Assembly (NCBI GenBank): GCA_028023455.1
Contig: JAQFVV010000049.1
Location: 3,468,536 to 3,532,535, forward strand
Reading direction: 5' to 3'
Source of the DNA: Epiperipatus broadwayi
Lineage: Eukaryota; Onychophora; Udeonychophora; Euonychophora; Peripatidae
Length of the DNA: 64,000 nucleotides
Shown here: positions 1 to 12,366 of the stretch, piece by piece
How positions within the stretch are numbered: the stretch's first letter is position 1
Layout of the letters: each line of letters begins with the position of its first letter
Made by a program: the position numbers and the translations under genes
The notes under the pieces: generated by a model
Databases searched by the model: none
What the model was told of the DNA's origin: nothing
The model's input: the letters and a program-made list of their open reading frames with translations, nothing else

Positions 1-592
1 ACAATCAGAATAAATTGTTGATCCTTATGCTATATTTTGTTGAATAACATCAAGTAGAATGGATATTGTCCAACATGGAACAGTGACTAGAAAACACACT
101 TGGGTTTACCTGCATAAACACTAAATAAACACTGTTGCAGGAGTATTATCTTTTGTTAGTTCTTTCATTTTGTAAAGATACTTTCATTGACTTCTCAGGT
201 CCTACAATTTTGCACAATGGCTAAATCAATAAACTTTCTTTGCATACTTCTTTTAGATAACTGTTCCAAGAAATGATAGTGTCTTTGCACAAATTCAATT
301 TATGTTTTATGCATTCAATTGTCATGGTATCTCTACTCTAATAATAAATAAATTGGATGGCTGTTAGAATCATTGTTTTAGAGCCTTCAAAACACATGTC
401 TTTACATAGCATTACATGACATTGGCAGACTTTTAAATTACATTGCCATTCCAGGGTTTGGGCAAAGTACAATTTCATATCATGGCCATTGGTGCAGATT
501 TTTTGAGAGAGTGGGATATGATTTCTTTGAAAGAATTCCAATGCCTCATGTTCTGTGGTCGGTAGATCACAAACTCTCATCGTATTGAGCAT
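1..592 (-). pseudogene. Merlin/ISXO2-like (IS1595-type) transposase relic, cut by the window edge
   Basis: Not a working gene. On the minus strand, 592 to 338 is an open frame of 84 codons that reads like the N-terminal zinc-ribbon part of Merlin/ISXO2-like DDE transposases. It has a leading EALEFFQRN-type segment, CxNGHxMKL, then WQCN...C, then an FEGS motif followed by an FIYY-type segment. A TAG stop replaces the usual tryptophan right after FIYY. The same frame continues toward position 180 with CKDTIISWNSYLKEVC and then a KIVGPEKSM-like stretch just before the usual first catalytic Asp, which is not preserved. After a frame change, 150 to 1 shows an ILLQQ...VYAGKPKCVF segment typical of the catalytic core, with two more stops. 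The rest of the element would lie to the left of the window. Family assignment rests on motif order, not on a search. No TIR is visible inside the window. Confidence 0.7.
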
Positions 593-1210
593 AAAAAGTC
601 AATCAATGCAGCTTTTGATTTTAGTGAGCAAGTAATTATGTACTTGTGAAATGCAATCTGATTCATCATAGCATATCATTTTGTCATATTTTCATACAAT
701 AAATTTAAAAATTCACAAGTCCTAACTAGTGGTTTATTTACTTTCATTAAACATTAGTCAATGCAACTGTATAATTATCTCTGACTATTGGAAATAAATG
801 CCCTCAAGTGGTGGGATGGGCCAAAATCAGAAAGTACCAATTCACATACCTACATGTTGATCTATATCCGACCACTAAAACTTTTGATCAGTCAAGCTCA
901 CAACAAATTCTTTTAAAATAGAATCCGCAGAGAAAATACTGTTAAAAGCATTTAGACAAAAGGTAAAAAAAATTGAAGCAGTAAAAATAGCATTTTGGAG
1001 AAGTATTGATATTTCTAAAAAAAAATTCAAAATAAATGTTAGAGATATAAAAATGTTAAGGACAATATATTGGATACAATAAAAGTAAAATGACTTTGAT
1101 ATATAATCTGATATAATGCTTCTGGTACTGGAATGCACCAAAATACATAAAAAGGGCAAACTAATGTAAGCATTAATAAATGCAGATTAGTTCTATGTGT
1201 GTGTATATAA
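593..1210. other. AT-rich DNA, nothing recognised
   Basis: No gene-like frame. A 94-codon minus-strand ORF at 875-1159 is F/I/L/S-rich low-complexity translation of AT-rich DNA and resembles no family I know. Confidence 0.6.
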
Positions 1211-1350
1211 ATAATACATATTTTGTGGGTTCATCCATGTAAGATTTTAATTAGATATTCCAATGTTTTCTAGTTGAGGGCTTGTGTGATCAAGTTGAAA
1301 CATTGGAATATTTTATTAAAATCTTATGGATGAACCTAAAAAATATGTCT
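1211..1350. repeat. short foldback (inverted repeat, ~50-bp arms)
   Basis: The left arm (about 1211-1268, containing GGGTTCATCCATGTAAGATT) is matched in reverse complement by the right arm (about 1297-1350, containing AATCTTATGGATGAACC). The loop is about 28 bp. The arms have several mismatches, so the element is not recent. No coding capacity. It is probably a small MITE or foldback remnant. Confidence 0.75.
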
Positions 1351-4300
1351 TTCATATATGTAAACCATGAATACATTTTATGAACATTTAAAAACCATAA
1401 AACTCTGGCAAAAAAGAAAGTATTGCAATAAAAGAAATAAGTAATAATAAATTAGCAGATACTATTAAAACAATTGAAAATTAGTTAAATGAAAATAAAA
1501 GTATTTATGAACTAATATGTTTTAGAAATGAAAAGATCACATTGAAAGTATATATAGCTATAGTAATTAAATAATATTTATGTATGTCTCAGAAGACATA
1601 AATTAGACAAAACAGTTTAAAATTATTCTGGAAAGTCAATCATTAGAAACAGAAACAGAAAGTCATCAACCCGCATCAAAACTTTATGACTAAATATTTA
1701 AAAGTGCAAGAATTGAGTGAAGTAAACATAATTCCTATACTATGAGATATAAATACAAATACAAAATTAAATATTTTAAAAAGAACAGCTACTTCAATTT
1801 GGTCTACAAGTGCCAAGCTTCATATACTCACATTTTTGGCACTACTCATATAGAATACTGAAGTTTACATCTGTGTAAACTCTGATAAAAACATGAGCAG
1901 ATCTGGAACAGACTACTAAATTGTTTCAATCTTAAAGGAGGAAGACAATTTATCTATCATAGAAGTACACATAAAAAAAAAATTAAATAAAAATTATTCA
2001 TCAACTCAAAACATTTGTCTTTTAAAACTAAATTAAGTTTGAGAATAAGTTTTCAACATAAGTATATCCCATGCAGTTTATTATCAGTTAAATAAAGATT
2101 TTGATAAACTTAATCCTTTCAAAGCCATTTCTAGTCCTATATATGATTAATTTAAACTCCATAAACATTATGCATAAAATATAATACAAGTAAGCCTACT
2201 CTCTCAAACAATCCAAAAAAAAAAAAACAATGGCAATAAATTAGTGAAGTCAATAAATAGAGCCAAATATCTTCTATTTATTTTATATATAGAGTGTTGT
2301 TTTGTTTTGAATCTTCTATTTATCCATCTGATATTTGGTAAGTTTTTATCATTTTGCCACAATTTACTAAACATTTAAAACAAACAAATAAATATGTAAA
2401 AAATTATCTGTTTTATCTTTAAATAATGTTTCCAAACATTGTTAAAGCAAATGTAGAGATTCCAACAAGAGACAAACTACTGGTGGCTTTTTTGGGTCCT
2501 TCAATACTGACAGTGTATGCATAATTTGAATAGTCATTTATTAATTATGCAACAAATAATTTGCATTTGGTATTTAACTGAAGCTATAGCTTGCAAAAGA
2601 TCTAGAAAGAGACTCCTTTGAGATGTATGGATGAGATAAAAATTGTGCTAGAGTGATGTGAAAAAAAAGGCTATAGATCCGAGATAATAGATTGAACTTG
2701 GAAAGATCTTCATCCTACAGTGGATTGATAATGAATGAAAATAAAGATGATGATAGTAATAATAAATATAGGCAATTTTCAATCTGGTGATTTCAGAAAC
2801 CAGAGATGTACAAGGAGATCCCATTACTATAATATCTCTATACTATTCCTTAACATGTAATATGACTTCAAAATCAGCTTTATTGTCATACTTAGCTAAG
2901 CTCAGCAAACCATGATATGATCTTTCTGCTTACATTTGACATATATTTTTAGATGATTTCTTCATTTTATTTCAGTACCACATATTGTAATACATTAAAG
3001 ATCAGCTTTTTCAATTGTAAATTTGAGAGATCTATAGGCATGGAATGTTAGTGCTATGAAGATATAGTAGCACTAATATCTAGCAACCATTAGTGTTAGA
3101 GCTTATAACATCTGAATTTGGAGAAGAAAGAAATAGTAATCCTGAAAATTATTTTAAATTTTTAAACAGATTTTGGAAACAGTCCAATAAATAATTTTAC
3201 ATTATGCACAAAGAAGCCTCAATGATAAATCAGTAGAAAAATTTATGCATTTATAAATGGAGTGGAGAATGGATAGATAATAAATTTTATGATGAGTTAT
3301 AAAAAACAATAAAGTAAACATTGCTTTTTGTTAGGGTTTTATTAATAATTCACCATTACTTAATAACAGATATCTTCAAATACAAATATGTTATTTTTCA
3401 ACTCTTTTAAAATACCCTTAAAATTAAAAACAAAAAATTTGTATGCTAGCTGGCATACCAGATTTTTTTGAACCAAATGCCAGATTCTGTTATAGTAAAG
3501 ATACAATGACTTTACATTGAAAAATTATTGAGTTAGGAATAAATTATAATATATTCATTGAAGAAAAAATATATAAATGCCATAAGCTGCAAGAAAAGTT
3601 AAACTTTTGAAGAATTGGTTACAAATGATTACTGAGAGTGCACTAGAATCTTCATCTTGATAATTGGAAAATGTTCAAAGACTATATGACAATCAATGAA
3701 GTTTTCAACATTTTTCAAAGTGTCTTTTATATAAAAATATAGTAGAATGTATAGTCATTGAGAGAATCACATATTATTCAAGCATCAGAAGTCACAGGCT
3801 AAGTTTCAATTCAGAAACCTTTAGCTCCAGCTTCTATTATTCTATTATTGAACTCAAGTTCACAGAATATGCAATAAAAACTTCAGAAAGTAAAAAAAAA
3901 AAAAAACCCCATGAAATTTGAACGACAGACATATAGAAAATCCATAAAATGTTGAACTTCACATAAATCATATCTAGTTTCCTTTATTTAAAAATACAAT
4001 GAAGCCTCTATCTATCATTTATATAAATATTGCTTTACTGTTTCTGTTACATTCTCTTATCTATTAGTTATATTTTTACAGTTACATGAAACATGTTAGA
4101 TAGATTGTTCGCAGAATTATAATCAGTGTTTAGGCTTTGATGTTAAACACATTTAAAATTAATTATACATTCGTTTCTTTGTAATTTGATTCAAACTTAT
4201 TTTCATTTAGGTATTTGCTTAAAAGTTTATTATCAAAAAAATAAAAAAATTCTTTTGTAAATACCTTTTTTTTATTATGTAAATGTTTATCTTTCAATAA

Positions 4301-6100
4301 AGTTTTTACTTAAAACAAAATAAACATTTATGTTATAAATATTTATTGATTTTTATCACACATTGAACTAATCAATGAATTGTGTTTTACCTTTTTAAAA
4401 GCTAATTAAAAATTTAAAAATATGCATATGGCATATTGAAGTTAGTACATGAACATTTGTTAATTATTTATTGAGTTCACAGAACCCGAGTGTGTTTCAT
4501 TCAATTACAGTTGTCGCGTGGATTTTTTTCTTTTGCTATTATCTCTTTTTTTTTTTTATCAATATCTTTCATTTCTCAGTTTTTTAAAATAATGTTTATA
4601 TTTTCTTTATCGTATTATTTATTAATTTAAATAAAAAGTGTTTTAGAACATTTGGGTTATTTATTAGTTAAAAGTTTTTAGAAAATTGAGCTTATTATAA
4701 TGTAACTAAGTGAAACTTATAAAGCTTTTAGCTTTGTGTTTATTAACTTGCTGTTCCATAAAACTAATTAAAATAAATAGTTCTTCTATTTGTCTTTATT
4801 TAATTTATTTTTTATATTGTTTAACTGATTTAACCATTCCATAACTATTAACTAGTTAATAGTTTATATTTTTATAAGCCACACAATGTATATATATGTC
4901 GTCCATTAGTTGTACCATTTATAATGACACAAACACGAGGAGCAGAAAATAACCATGCCACACATTGGTTGTGCAATTTGTAAGGATACTGATTAGGTGG
5001 ACCATAGGGGTGATGGAAAAACATCATAATAAATAAGCATGAGAAAAACTAGCATTGGAAGTAAATATATGTAATCAAAAATAATAATACGAGTGATAAG
5101 GTAGTATCGCCATTTATAATCATCAATAATCAACAGTCACCTTTTGTGACAGAATTTAAAAGAGGTACACTATAAAATCTGAGGTTAATCCTCATGTAGC
5201 CAGTATCAAACTTAGGATATATTATAAAAGCAATCATTAATATTTTATCTATATTTACATACTTAAGTCCGAAAATTACAATAACATAATTCTATACCAA
5301 AAGACTAAGAACATTATATCAATGCTGATCATCATCAATGTTATTTGGAATTGTGAACATAGTGGTCGTCAATAAATTAGCTATAAAATCTACAATATAA
5401 AGTGAGTGAAATTTAAAGGTGACTTTTACATCTTTAATACCATTCAACTAATTTTATAATCAACTGGATGTCCAAACAGAAATCTATATATACACACATA
5501 CACATAGTGTTAGAGATTCGAACATAAATTTGATATTTTCATTTACAAACTGTTCTTTAATTTAGTTATTTATAGAGCGTATTCAAATATAAGATTCTGT
5601 CCCTATTAGCAAAATTTTAATTGTAAATATGTCATATTTAAATCATGATTATATATAATTTCAACTCTTTATTTCAAGCAATATCAGAAAGCAAAAGCTT
5701 AAATCCATAAAAACTTAAATAAAACATAGATTCATTTTATTCTTTATCATTTAGTGATAAATGACAGCACTTATGCAGTAATTTACTTCTGTTGAATTAT
5801 GACAAAGTTGCGTAATCAAACCATACACAAGCATATAAATGAACAAATAGTTAATGTTCCATATAAATTCATAGCAAAAACCCAAATTATTTTGTTATTA
5901 TTCAGTATTTCATTCTAAAACAGAAACCCATCAGATGACTCTAGAAAATAATTATAGAATGATAAATTGGTTGTTGACTTTTTTATAAATTGATATTGAT
6001 CACTAGATATGCTTATATGTGATTTGATTAACGAAATATGTTATTATTTAAAAATATATAATATTTAAATACCAGTATATTATATATACTTTTAAGCTAG
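1351..6100. other. AT-rich DNA with simple repeats, nothing recognised
   Basis: Only short homopolymer and AT runs and no ORF above noise. No motif, tRNA or repeat that I could link to a known family. Confidence 0.55.
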
Positions 6101-6250
6101 ATGTAATTAAGGGGGATTTGAACCCAGATTTAGTCATCCACTTCATCTTACACAACTGATACACATGATCACATACACGTGAAAAAGATAAATGATCTCC
6201 AATATACATATTTCATTCTGAACCAGCTCTCATCATCTAAAAGTGTGTTT
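6101..6250 (-). mobile_element. family-A hammerhead repeat, truncated copy
   Basis: Minus-orientation fragment of the dispersed repeat also seen at 11.8, 23.3, 26.4, 28.3 and 48.7 kb. It contains the shared GGGGGATTTGAACCC end, the ACTGATACACATGATCACA segment and a decayed hammerhead core. No target-site duplication is evident and no protein is encoded. Confidence 0.7.
6193..6246 (-). ncRNA. degenerate family-A hammerhead ribozyme
   Basis: Read on the minus strand. The core is AUGAUGA instead of CUGAUGA (C3 lost). A stem II GAGCU-loop-AGAAU then leads into GAAAU, the small stem III AUAUGUAU and a UUGGAGAUCA stem-I strand. Loss of C3 predicts no activity. Confidence 0.55.
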
Positions 6251-6539
6251 TATAATTATATTACATGAAAAATTTTGCACAGGCTTTAAAGATTTAAATG
6301 AAAAAAAATTAATAAAAATTCTTTATACATTTTAAAATAAATTTTTATATAACTTTGATGTGCAAACTCCTGTCTTTTGTGAATAGAAACTAGTAAATCT
6401 TTCATGAAATATTATTCCATATTTGAACATTTTATTTTTACAATTAAATCTTTTTTTAATATATTATATTATATAAATTCATTTTTACATTATAAGTTAC
6501 AAATGCAAACTTTCAAATAATAATTTTTTAACAATATGT

Positions 6540-7340
6540 ATTTTTTAAGTATAAAAATAAATATCTAAATATGTTCTTCCCTATAATAATGGAGCATGAC
6601 ATTATTGGATGCAATTTACCTATTCAAAAATTTAGAAGAACAAAATATTTGGTATTTGAATTTTATATTATTAATAGAAGGATATATTTAAGATTAGTTA
6701 ACCCTAAAGAAAGAAAGAAAAATCTAAAAGTTAATAAATTAAATATGTTATTAAAATTTTAAAAAACATTTTATTTACTATTTTGACAAAAATGATTCTC
6801 TTTTACTCAGTAGAAACTGATTCCATTTGATGTAATGAACGATCTAAGAATTGTCTTATTAAAAATAATGTGATTTCCAATGACAATTACTATTAATGCT
6901 ATAATTTTTGGTTTTAAAATGTCTTTTACAAAAAATGGAATAATAATCATTAATTTGTAAACAAATTACTGAAATTACATTTTTCTTTACAAATCTATTG
7001 TATTCAGTAATTTATCACCAGGTTAAATCATTCAACAAATCACAAATTCTCATTTTTATTGACTTCTAAGTCTACTCCTTCATATCTTTGTCATGTAATT
7101 AAAGTACTGTCTATCATGCAAAAAGATTCATTTAATGCTGACATTTTCAGATTTCCCCCCAATAATTACATTAAAATTGCAGCACCAGAAAAAAGGAAAA
7201 CTTCAAACAACCACACACTATAATATAAGGTTATAAGTATGATTAAAACCTCATAGAGAATATGGTAATCACATCATCATATTAATACCTAAAATATCAA
7301 AACCTATGTGGAAACACCACAAAGCTAACACAGGCAGTCA
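6540..7340. repeat. old dispersed repeat, copy 1 (partner at 52255-53000)
   Basis: About 800 bp aligns by eye, diverged but collinear, with 52255-53000. Shared blocks include AAAATAAATATCTAAAT, GCAATTTACCTATTCAAAA / GTAATTTACCTATTCAAAA, AATCTAAAAGTTAATAAATT, TTTTTGGTTTAAAA and TTTAATGCTGACAT. A 63-codon plus-strand ORF (6571-6762) is interrupted in the other copy and is unlikely to be coding. The element type is unknown. Confidence 0.7.
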
Positions 7341-7851
7341 AAATATAATGATGCAAAATACCAATTAAAACAGGCACTGCAAACTAAACTAACTTCATGT
7401 AACCACACAGAGAATTATTGTTACATTATATCATTTATACATACTGCAACAGTAATTATGGTCAATAGAAGCAGAAACAGAAAAATGTACAAGTGAAATA
7501 ATATGAGCCTAGTAGTTGATTAATTAAAGCTCATTCTTTATACAAATATTCATTTGCTTTAGCTATTATACACTCCAAACATAACACATCAGGGAGCATA
7601 TTCTCAGAGCTATGGGGAAGAGGTTTATTCTATGGGTGTTTGTGTAGCATTAATTATGTATATTTTGTCAGAAAGTGTTATGTATAAGATAAAAGTATTA
7701 TAGTCATACACTAACTCAATATAATTATTTGGTATGTTTTATGAAATAGCAAAGTATTTCATTCTATACTTGCTTTAATGAATGCATAAAATAATAATTA
7801 ATAAGTTTTAAATATTAATTCTTATTAAGCACGATGTCAGTATGTAATACT
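7341..7851. other. AT-rich DNA, nothing recognised
   Basis: No ORF, RNA gene or recognisable repeat. Confidence 0.5.
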
Positions 7852-8126
7852 TATATGAGGCTAAAACCTTAGTACATGCATCTTGAGTGCTTAATTTTAA
7901 CAAGAGAGACATCTACAAATCATAACACAAGATTTGACTTTATAAAGATAAGAGGGACCCCTCTTTCACAAATGTTAATGTTTAACAAAAATAGTGGACT
8001 TAATCAGTGAAGAATTTATTAGCTTTATGCTCCCAAATCAATATGCCTTGCATTATGATTTGTAGAGGTCTCTCTTGTTTAAATTAAGCACTCAAGGTGC
8101 ATATACTAAGGTTTTAGCCTTATATA
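7852..8126. mobile_element. MITE-like element with ~80-bp terminal inverted repeats
   Basis: 275 bp with long TIRs. The left arm starts TATATGAGGCTAAAACCTTA (7852 to about 7932) and the right arm ends in the reverse complement (TATATAAGGCTAAAACC, about 8043-8126). Both arms share TGAGTGCTTAATTT and the segment reading CAAGAGAGAC-TCTACAAATCAT. The TA at the ends fits a Tc1/mariner-type TA target, but this is an inference. The interior is about 110 bp and non-coding. Confidence 0.8.
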
Positions 8127-8467
8127 AAAATTAATAAGTTTGTAAATAAAGAAACAATTTATTAATGACAAAATAAAATAATAAATCAATAAATAGATAA
8201 TCAAATAAATCACTAGAAACTTCTTTGGGAGATTTTCTTCAAGTCAGAAATTATAATAAAAATTCAAATGCTTTATGACTTTATAACTTTCTGCGACAAC
8301 TTCTCACATAAAAAAAAAATATTATCATTTATTGCTAGATAATTTTTCTTGAAAGTTTCAGTTACTTTATTCTTAAAAATTATAATACAGTTTTTACTCT
8401 AAATAATTCAAGTTCAAATATTATATTCTTATAGTTTCTTCATGAATAAAAAATAATGTCATTTTTG

Positions 8468-9190
8468 ATAAATTCCAAAATAATTTTCATTCTTTAGTTT
8501 TTAAAAGTTCAATATTATTTTCATTTATTTGTCATGAATATTCACAAATAACAAACAATATCAAAACATTAATGGTTCTGACAACTATCTTGCCACCATC
8601 TTGAAAGTCTTTTTTCCTGCTTTAAATATTTTTCTTCCTTTCAGTATCATTAAGTAAAACATTAGAGACAATTAAACAAAACACATTAGTATCCTTATTT
8701 CTTCTCTAGCAATTCATTTACAGAATTCTATTTATAATAGCAGATTTTTAACTAGTTTATAAGAAAAATAGATTGAGCATTGTACTAGATTAGGAACCAA
8801 TGAGTTATTTACTTGAAATTAGCACTTCATCTTCCACACAAGTCCTACTACAAAAAGCATCTCCATCACTTTAAGTGAAATTAAAATAATTCTTAAAAAA
8901 TTTCACTTCTTGTATATATTTTCTTTTTAATTGATAGATAATTTATTTTGCATTTTTTCTACTACAAAAAAGACTGGGGGGAGAGGAAAATGTATCTCAA
9001 TTTAATATTTTTTCAGCTTCATTTACATATCAAAACTTTTGTTGTATTTATAACTTTCTAAGATCATCTTTATAATGAATTTAAAATATCTTATTTTTAA
9101 CAGAGGGAAAATTAACTAAATAAATATATCACGTCATTTCCCAAAAATATAATGATGAAACTTTGGCATGGCCAATATAACTGTTACATA
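8468..9190. repeat. segmental duplication, copy 1
   Basis: About 720 bp repeated in direct orientation at 9868-10535. Collinear blocks include AATTCCAAAATAATTTTCAT, TTTGTCATGAATATTCACAA, CATCTTGAAAGTCTTTTTTC / TATCTTGAAAGTCTTTTTTC, AAAATAGATTGAG and CATGGCCAAT. Divergence is substantial, with many substitutions and small indels. Neither copy is coding. Confidence 0.85.
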
Positions 9191-9867
9191 TTTACTCTCA
9201 CCAGGGAGACACAATGGGACTGTGAAATATTCCATTTCTCTTCATCAATAACAACACCATTTATTTTTCATTTAGGTACTTCTTGCCATCTTTGTCAAAT
9301 AAATTTTTAAATTGAAAAGTATTCCTTTATTAAAAAACCATTATATTTTTAATCTAGAATAATCCATTCAAATATAGATTAACAGGGAGCAGGCCATCAT
9401 TTATCTTTCTTTAATTTAGATTTTACCTCTCTCCAAATATTTAATTATTAAAGAAAATATATTTCATGATGACATAGTCCATATTATATTCTCTTCAATC
9501 TGGATTGGAAGTTTTATTTTCATCTTACTCTTTCTTCCAGTTTTGGTATCCTTTAGTTCACCAACTGCAAAATTCAACAGTAATCCATTGATGTAAACTA
9601 GGATAGAGCATTTTTCTCACTTTGAGTGCCTTTTAATTTTCAGCTTTTTTTGTAGGTTTTAGAATATTGAACAGATTTATTTTTGACTTTCATCAAATAT
9701 TCTTTCTTATCAATATTTAGAAAAGCCACTTCATTTTCATGTTTTCAGATAAAGATCTTGAAACATTTGTCAGATAGTGAACTGTGGTATATTTTAAAAT
9801 CTATTATTATTTTTGTAGATGCCTGGATTATAACTTCATTTTCATTAATATGTTTATCAAAGTGATT
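9191..9867. other. spacer between the two duplicated blocks
   Basis: AT-rich, non-coding. The ORFs at 9683-9865 and 9784-10143 overlap the duplication but are not conserved in copy 1, so I treat them as chance. Confidence 0.5.
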
Positions 9868-10535
9868 AAATTCCAAAATAATTTTCATTTTTTAGTTTTT
9901 AAAAGTTTAATATTTTTTTCATTTATTTGTCATGAATATTCACAAATAACAAACAATGTCAAAGCATTAAAGGTTCTGGATTTAGAATATTTTACCACTA
10001 TCTTGAAAGTCTTTTTTCCTTTTTCTTTAATATTTTTCTTTATTTCAGAATCATTAAATAAAACATTAAAGGCAATTAAACAAGGTATTAGTATTCTTAT
10101 TTCTTCATTAGCAATTTATTTTCAGAGTTCAATTTACTTATAGCAGCTTTTTAACTAGTTGATAAGGAAAATAGATTGAGTATCATTAGACTAAAATCAG
10201 TGAGCAATTTACTCTAAATTAGCACTTTATCTTCCATACAAGCCTGAGTACAAAGAGTATTTCCATCACCTTAAGTAAAATTAAAATAATAATTTGAAAT
10301 CTTCACTTCTTGGTATATTTTTCATTTTATTTGAAAGATGATTTATTTAGCTTTTAATATTTTTCAACTTTATTTACATATTATAGCTTTTATTGTATTT
10401 ATAACTTTTTAGGATCATCTCCATAATGAGTTTAAATTATCTTATTTTTAACAAAGAGAGAATTAATTAAATCAATATATCATATTATTTCCCATAAATA
10501 TAATGATGTAACTTTTGCATGGCCAATGTAACTGC
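9868..10535. repeat. segmental duplication, copy 2
   Basis: Direct, diverged copy of 8468-9190, about 1.4 kb downstream. It ends in the same CATGGCCAAT(G/A)TAACTG motif as copy 1. Confidence 0.85.
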
Positions 10536-10559
10536 TACAATAGATCTATATATAATATT

Positions 10560-11100
10560 TAACTTCAGTCTTGATCAACAAACCAACTACTGTTGATAAT
10601 TATTTCATTATCCCCTTTAATAGATTACTTAATTAAAGCAAAGGGAGCATTTATACTATATGAATTGAATGTACATAAGGATTAGAAAGTCTAATAGCTT
10701 TTTTCAAGCAATCCTAAACCTAATGTAGTCTGGGTTCAAATAGTCTCATTTGTATAAACCTTATTCAAACTTTCATAGGAGAATCCATTATTTAATCAGT
10801 TTAAAACCCATGCAAGTGAAAATTTTTAGCAAATATTTGTAACATAAAAAATGCAACACTAATTTCAGTTTTATATGTAACTTCCAGTTTGACTAATGAA
10901 ACAAATACTGTTGATAAACATTTCATTACTCCCACATTACCAGATTGTTCAGCCAATGCAAAATTATTGTTTGCATTAGCTAAATTAGATGAATCTAATA
11001 ATTTTTTCAAACAAGGGTAAAAATATTATAATGAATATGTAAACATAGCCTCATATATATATATGGTATTAGTTCAAACTTTCATAGGAAAATCATGATT
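10560..11100. repeat. tandem duplication of a ~310-bp block
   Basis: Two diverged direct copies (about 10560-10790 and 10870-11100). They share a CTGTTGATAA...ATTTCATTA..CCC block and an AACTTTCATAGGA(G/A)AATC block in the same order. A possible inverted piece of the first copy (ATAAGGATTAGAAA) occurs near 11207. A 69-codon minus ORF at 10801-11010 lies inside and has no recognisable domain. Confidence 0.6.
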
Positions 11101-11827
11101 GGAAGTTACACAAATAGGAGCAAGTAATGGAATAATCCACCAAAGTTTGAATTAAGCCATTTATAAATGAAGTTATACGTACATTTGCATTATAATAGTT
11201 TACTACATTTTCTAATCCTTATATACATCATGGGCAGATAGTGCAAAATGATCATTTTGCATTAGCAGATCAATCTTTAAAGTAGAAATAGATGAAATGT
11301 TTACAGTATCTATGAATTGAGTTAATATAAGTGCTAATCATAGTGTTGGAAACATTTTTTATTTAATCACTGTATTAAACGGAAAAAAAAAACAATCACT
11401 TTAAAAGGTACATACATTTTGAGGAAAACATATCAATTAATTAATCTCTCTTTCTTCCGATATGAAAACATAAAGTTGACCAACTTCATATTTATAGCAT
11501 CAAGAACCAATGTAATGATTTTCTATAAACATTTTATTTCAACAAAGTTATCAACAGTAAGGCCTCAGATTAAAAAAAAAATATCATCAATCTTATGAGG
11601 ACATTCTTTGATGTAAAGGGAAGTTGGTTTTTGAAGTGAATGATAAAAAAGCTATTTTGTTTTATTGTTTGTATGTTGTAAAATTTCACTTGAAAAGGTC
11701 TATTTGTTAATAGATTAAACCATGATCTTGGAATAAATTTAATGAAATTTTGTTTTTTGGCTCATAATGTAATATTATATGGTTTTATACTTTATTTATT
11801 ATTACTAGTATAGTAATAGGCAATATA
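11101..11827. other. AT-rich DNA, nothing recognised
   Basis: No gene-like frame or recognisable repeat apart from the possible inverted piece near 11207. Confidence 0.5.
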
Positions 11828-11917
11828 TATACTATAAGGGACTTGAACTCAGAGTTTAAAGCTCTCTATAGCTATCCAATCCATCTTATACAACTCATAC
11901 ACATGACCACATACGTG

Positions 11918-11970
11918 TGAAAAATATAAATATTTCATGCTAAACCAGCACTCATCATTTAGCAGATCAC
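11918..11970 (-). ncRNA. degenerate family-A hammerhead ribozyme (left arm)
   Basis: Minus strand: AUGAUGA core (C3 changed), then stem II GUGCU-GGUUU-AGCAU, then GAAAU. The stem-I strand after stem III is eroded. Probably inactive. Confidence 0.55.
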
Positions 11971-12196
11971 TATCTCTCACACATATACACAATGAATACT
12001 CAGTTTAAATTGATAACAAAATTTCAAACTTTAATGGACAAGTTTCAGTCTTTGCTACTCTTCAACTCAGATTTTCATTGATATGAATGGCTGAAGAGTT
12101 GGAAAGGAGTGAAAATTGAAGCTTGTCCATTAAAGTTTGAAGATTTGCTTTCTTAATATAAACTGAGAACTGATTGTATATATGTGTAAGAGATTG

Positions 12197-12253
12197 TGAT
12201 CTGGACCAAGTGACAAGTACTGGTTCAGCATGAAATACTTATATTGGAGATCA
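12197..12253 (+). ncRNA. degenerate family-A hammerhead ribozyme (right arm)
   Basis: UGAUCUGGACCAA pairs with UUGGAGAUCA to make the two-part stem I. The core reads GUGACAA in place of CUGAUGA. Stem II GUACU-GGUUC-AGCAU is followed by GAAAU. Stem I is preserved better than the catalytic core. Confidence 0.6.
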
Positions 12254-12366
12254 TTTATCTTTTTTACATGTATGTGGTCATGTGTATCAGTTATATAAGA
12301 TGAATTGGATAGCTGAAGTTTGAAAGTCTGAATCCATGCCCCTTACAATTATATTAAGTATATACA

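Larger units (their letters stand above)
11828..12366. mobile_element. family-A hammerhead element as a large foldback
   Basis: About 540 bp forming one long inverted repeat centred near 12090. The left arm (minus-sense) runs from AAGGGACTTGAACTCAGAG through AACTTTAATGGACAAG. The right arm (plus-sense) returns through CTTGTCCATTAAAGTTTG to CCATGCCCCTTA. Each arm has one hammerhead core on its own sense strand, so the foldback is head-to-head. The outer ends carry a GGGACTTGAACTC motif resembling a tRNA T-arm/B-box complement. No protein. The short repeat CAATATA on both sides is too weak to call a target-site duplication. Confidence 0.8.

Noticed and set aside
1270-1310. Hammerhead-like TTGAGGGCTTG...CAAGTTGAAAC in the loop of the 1.2-kb foldback
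   Set aside because: There is no stem III or cleavage site, because the GAAAC runs straight into the foldback arm. C3 and A9 are also absent.
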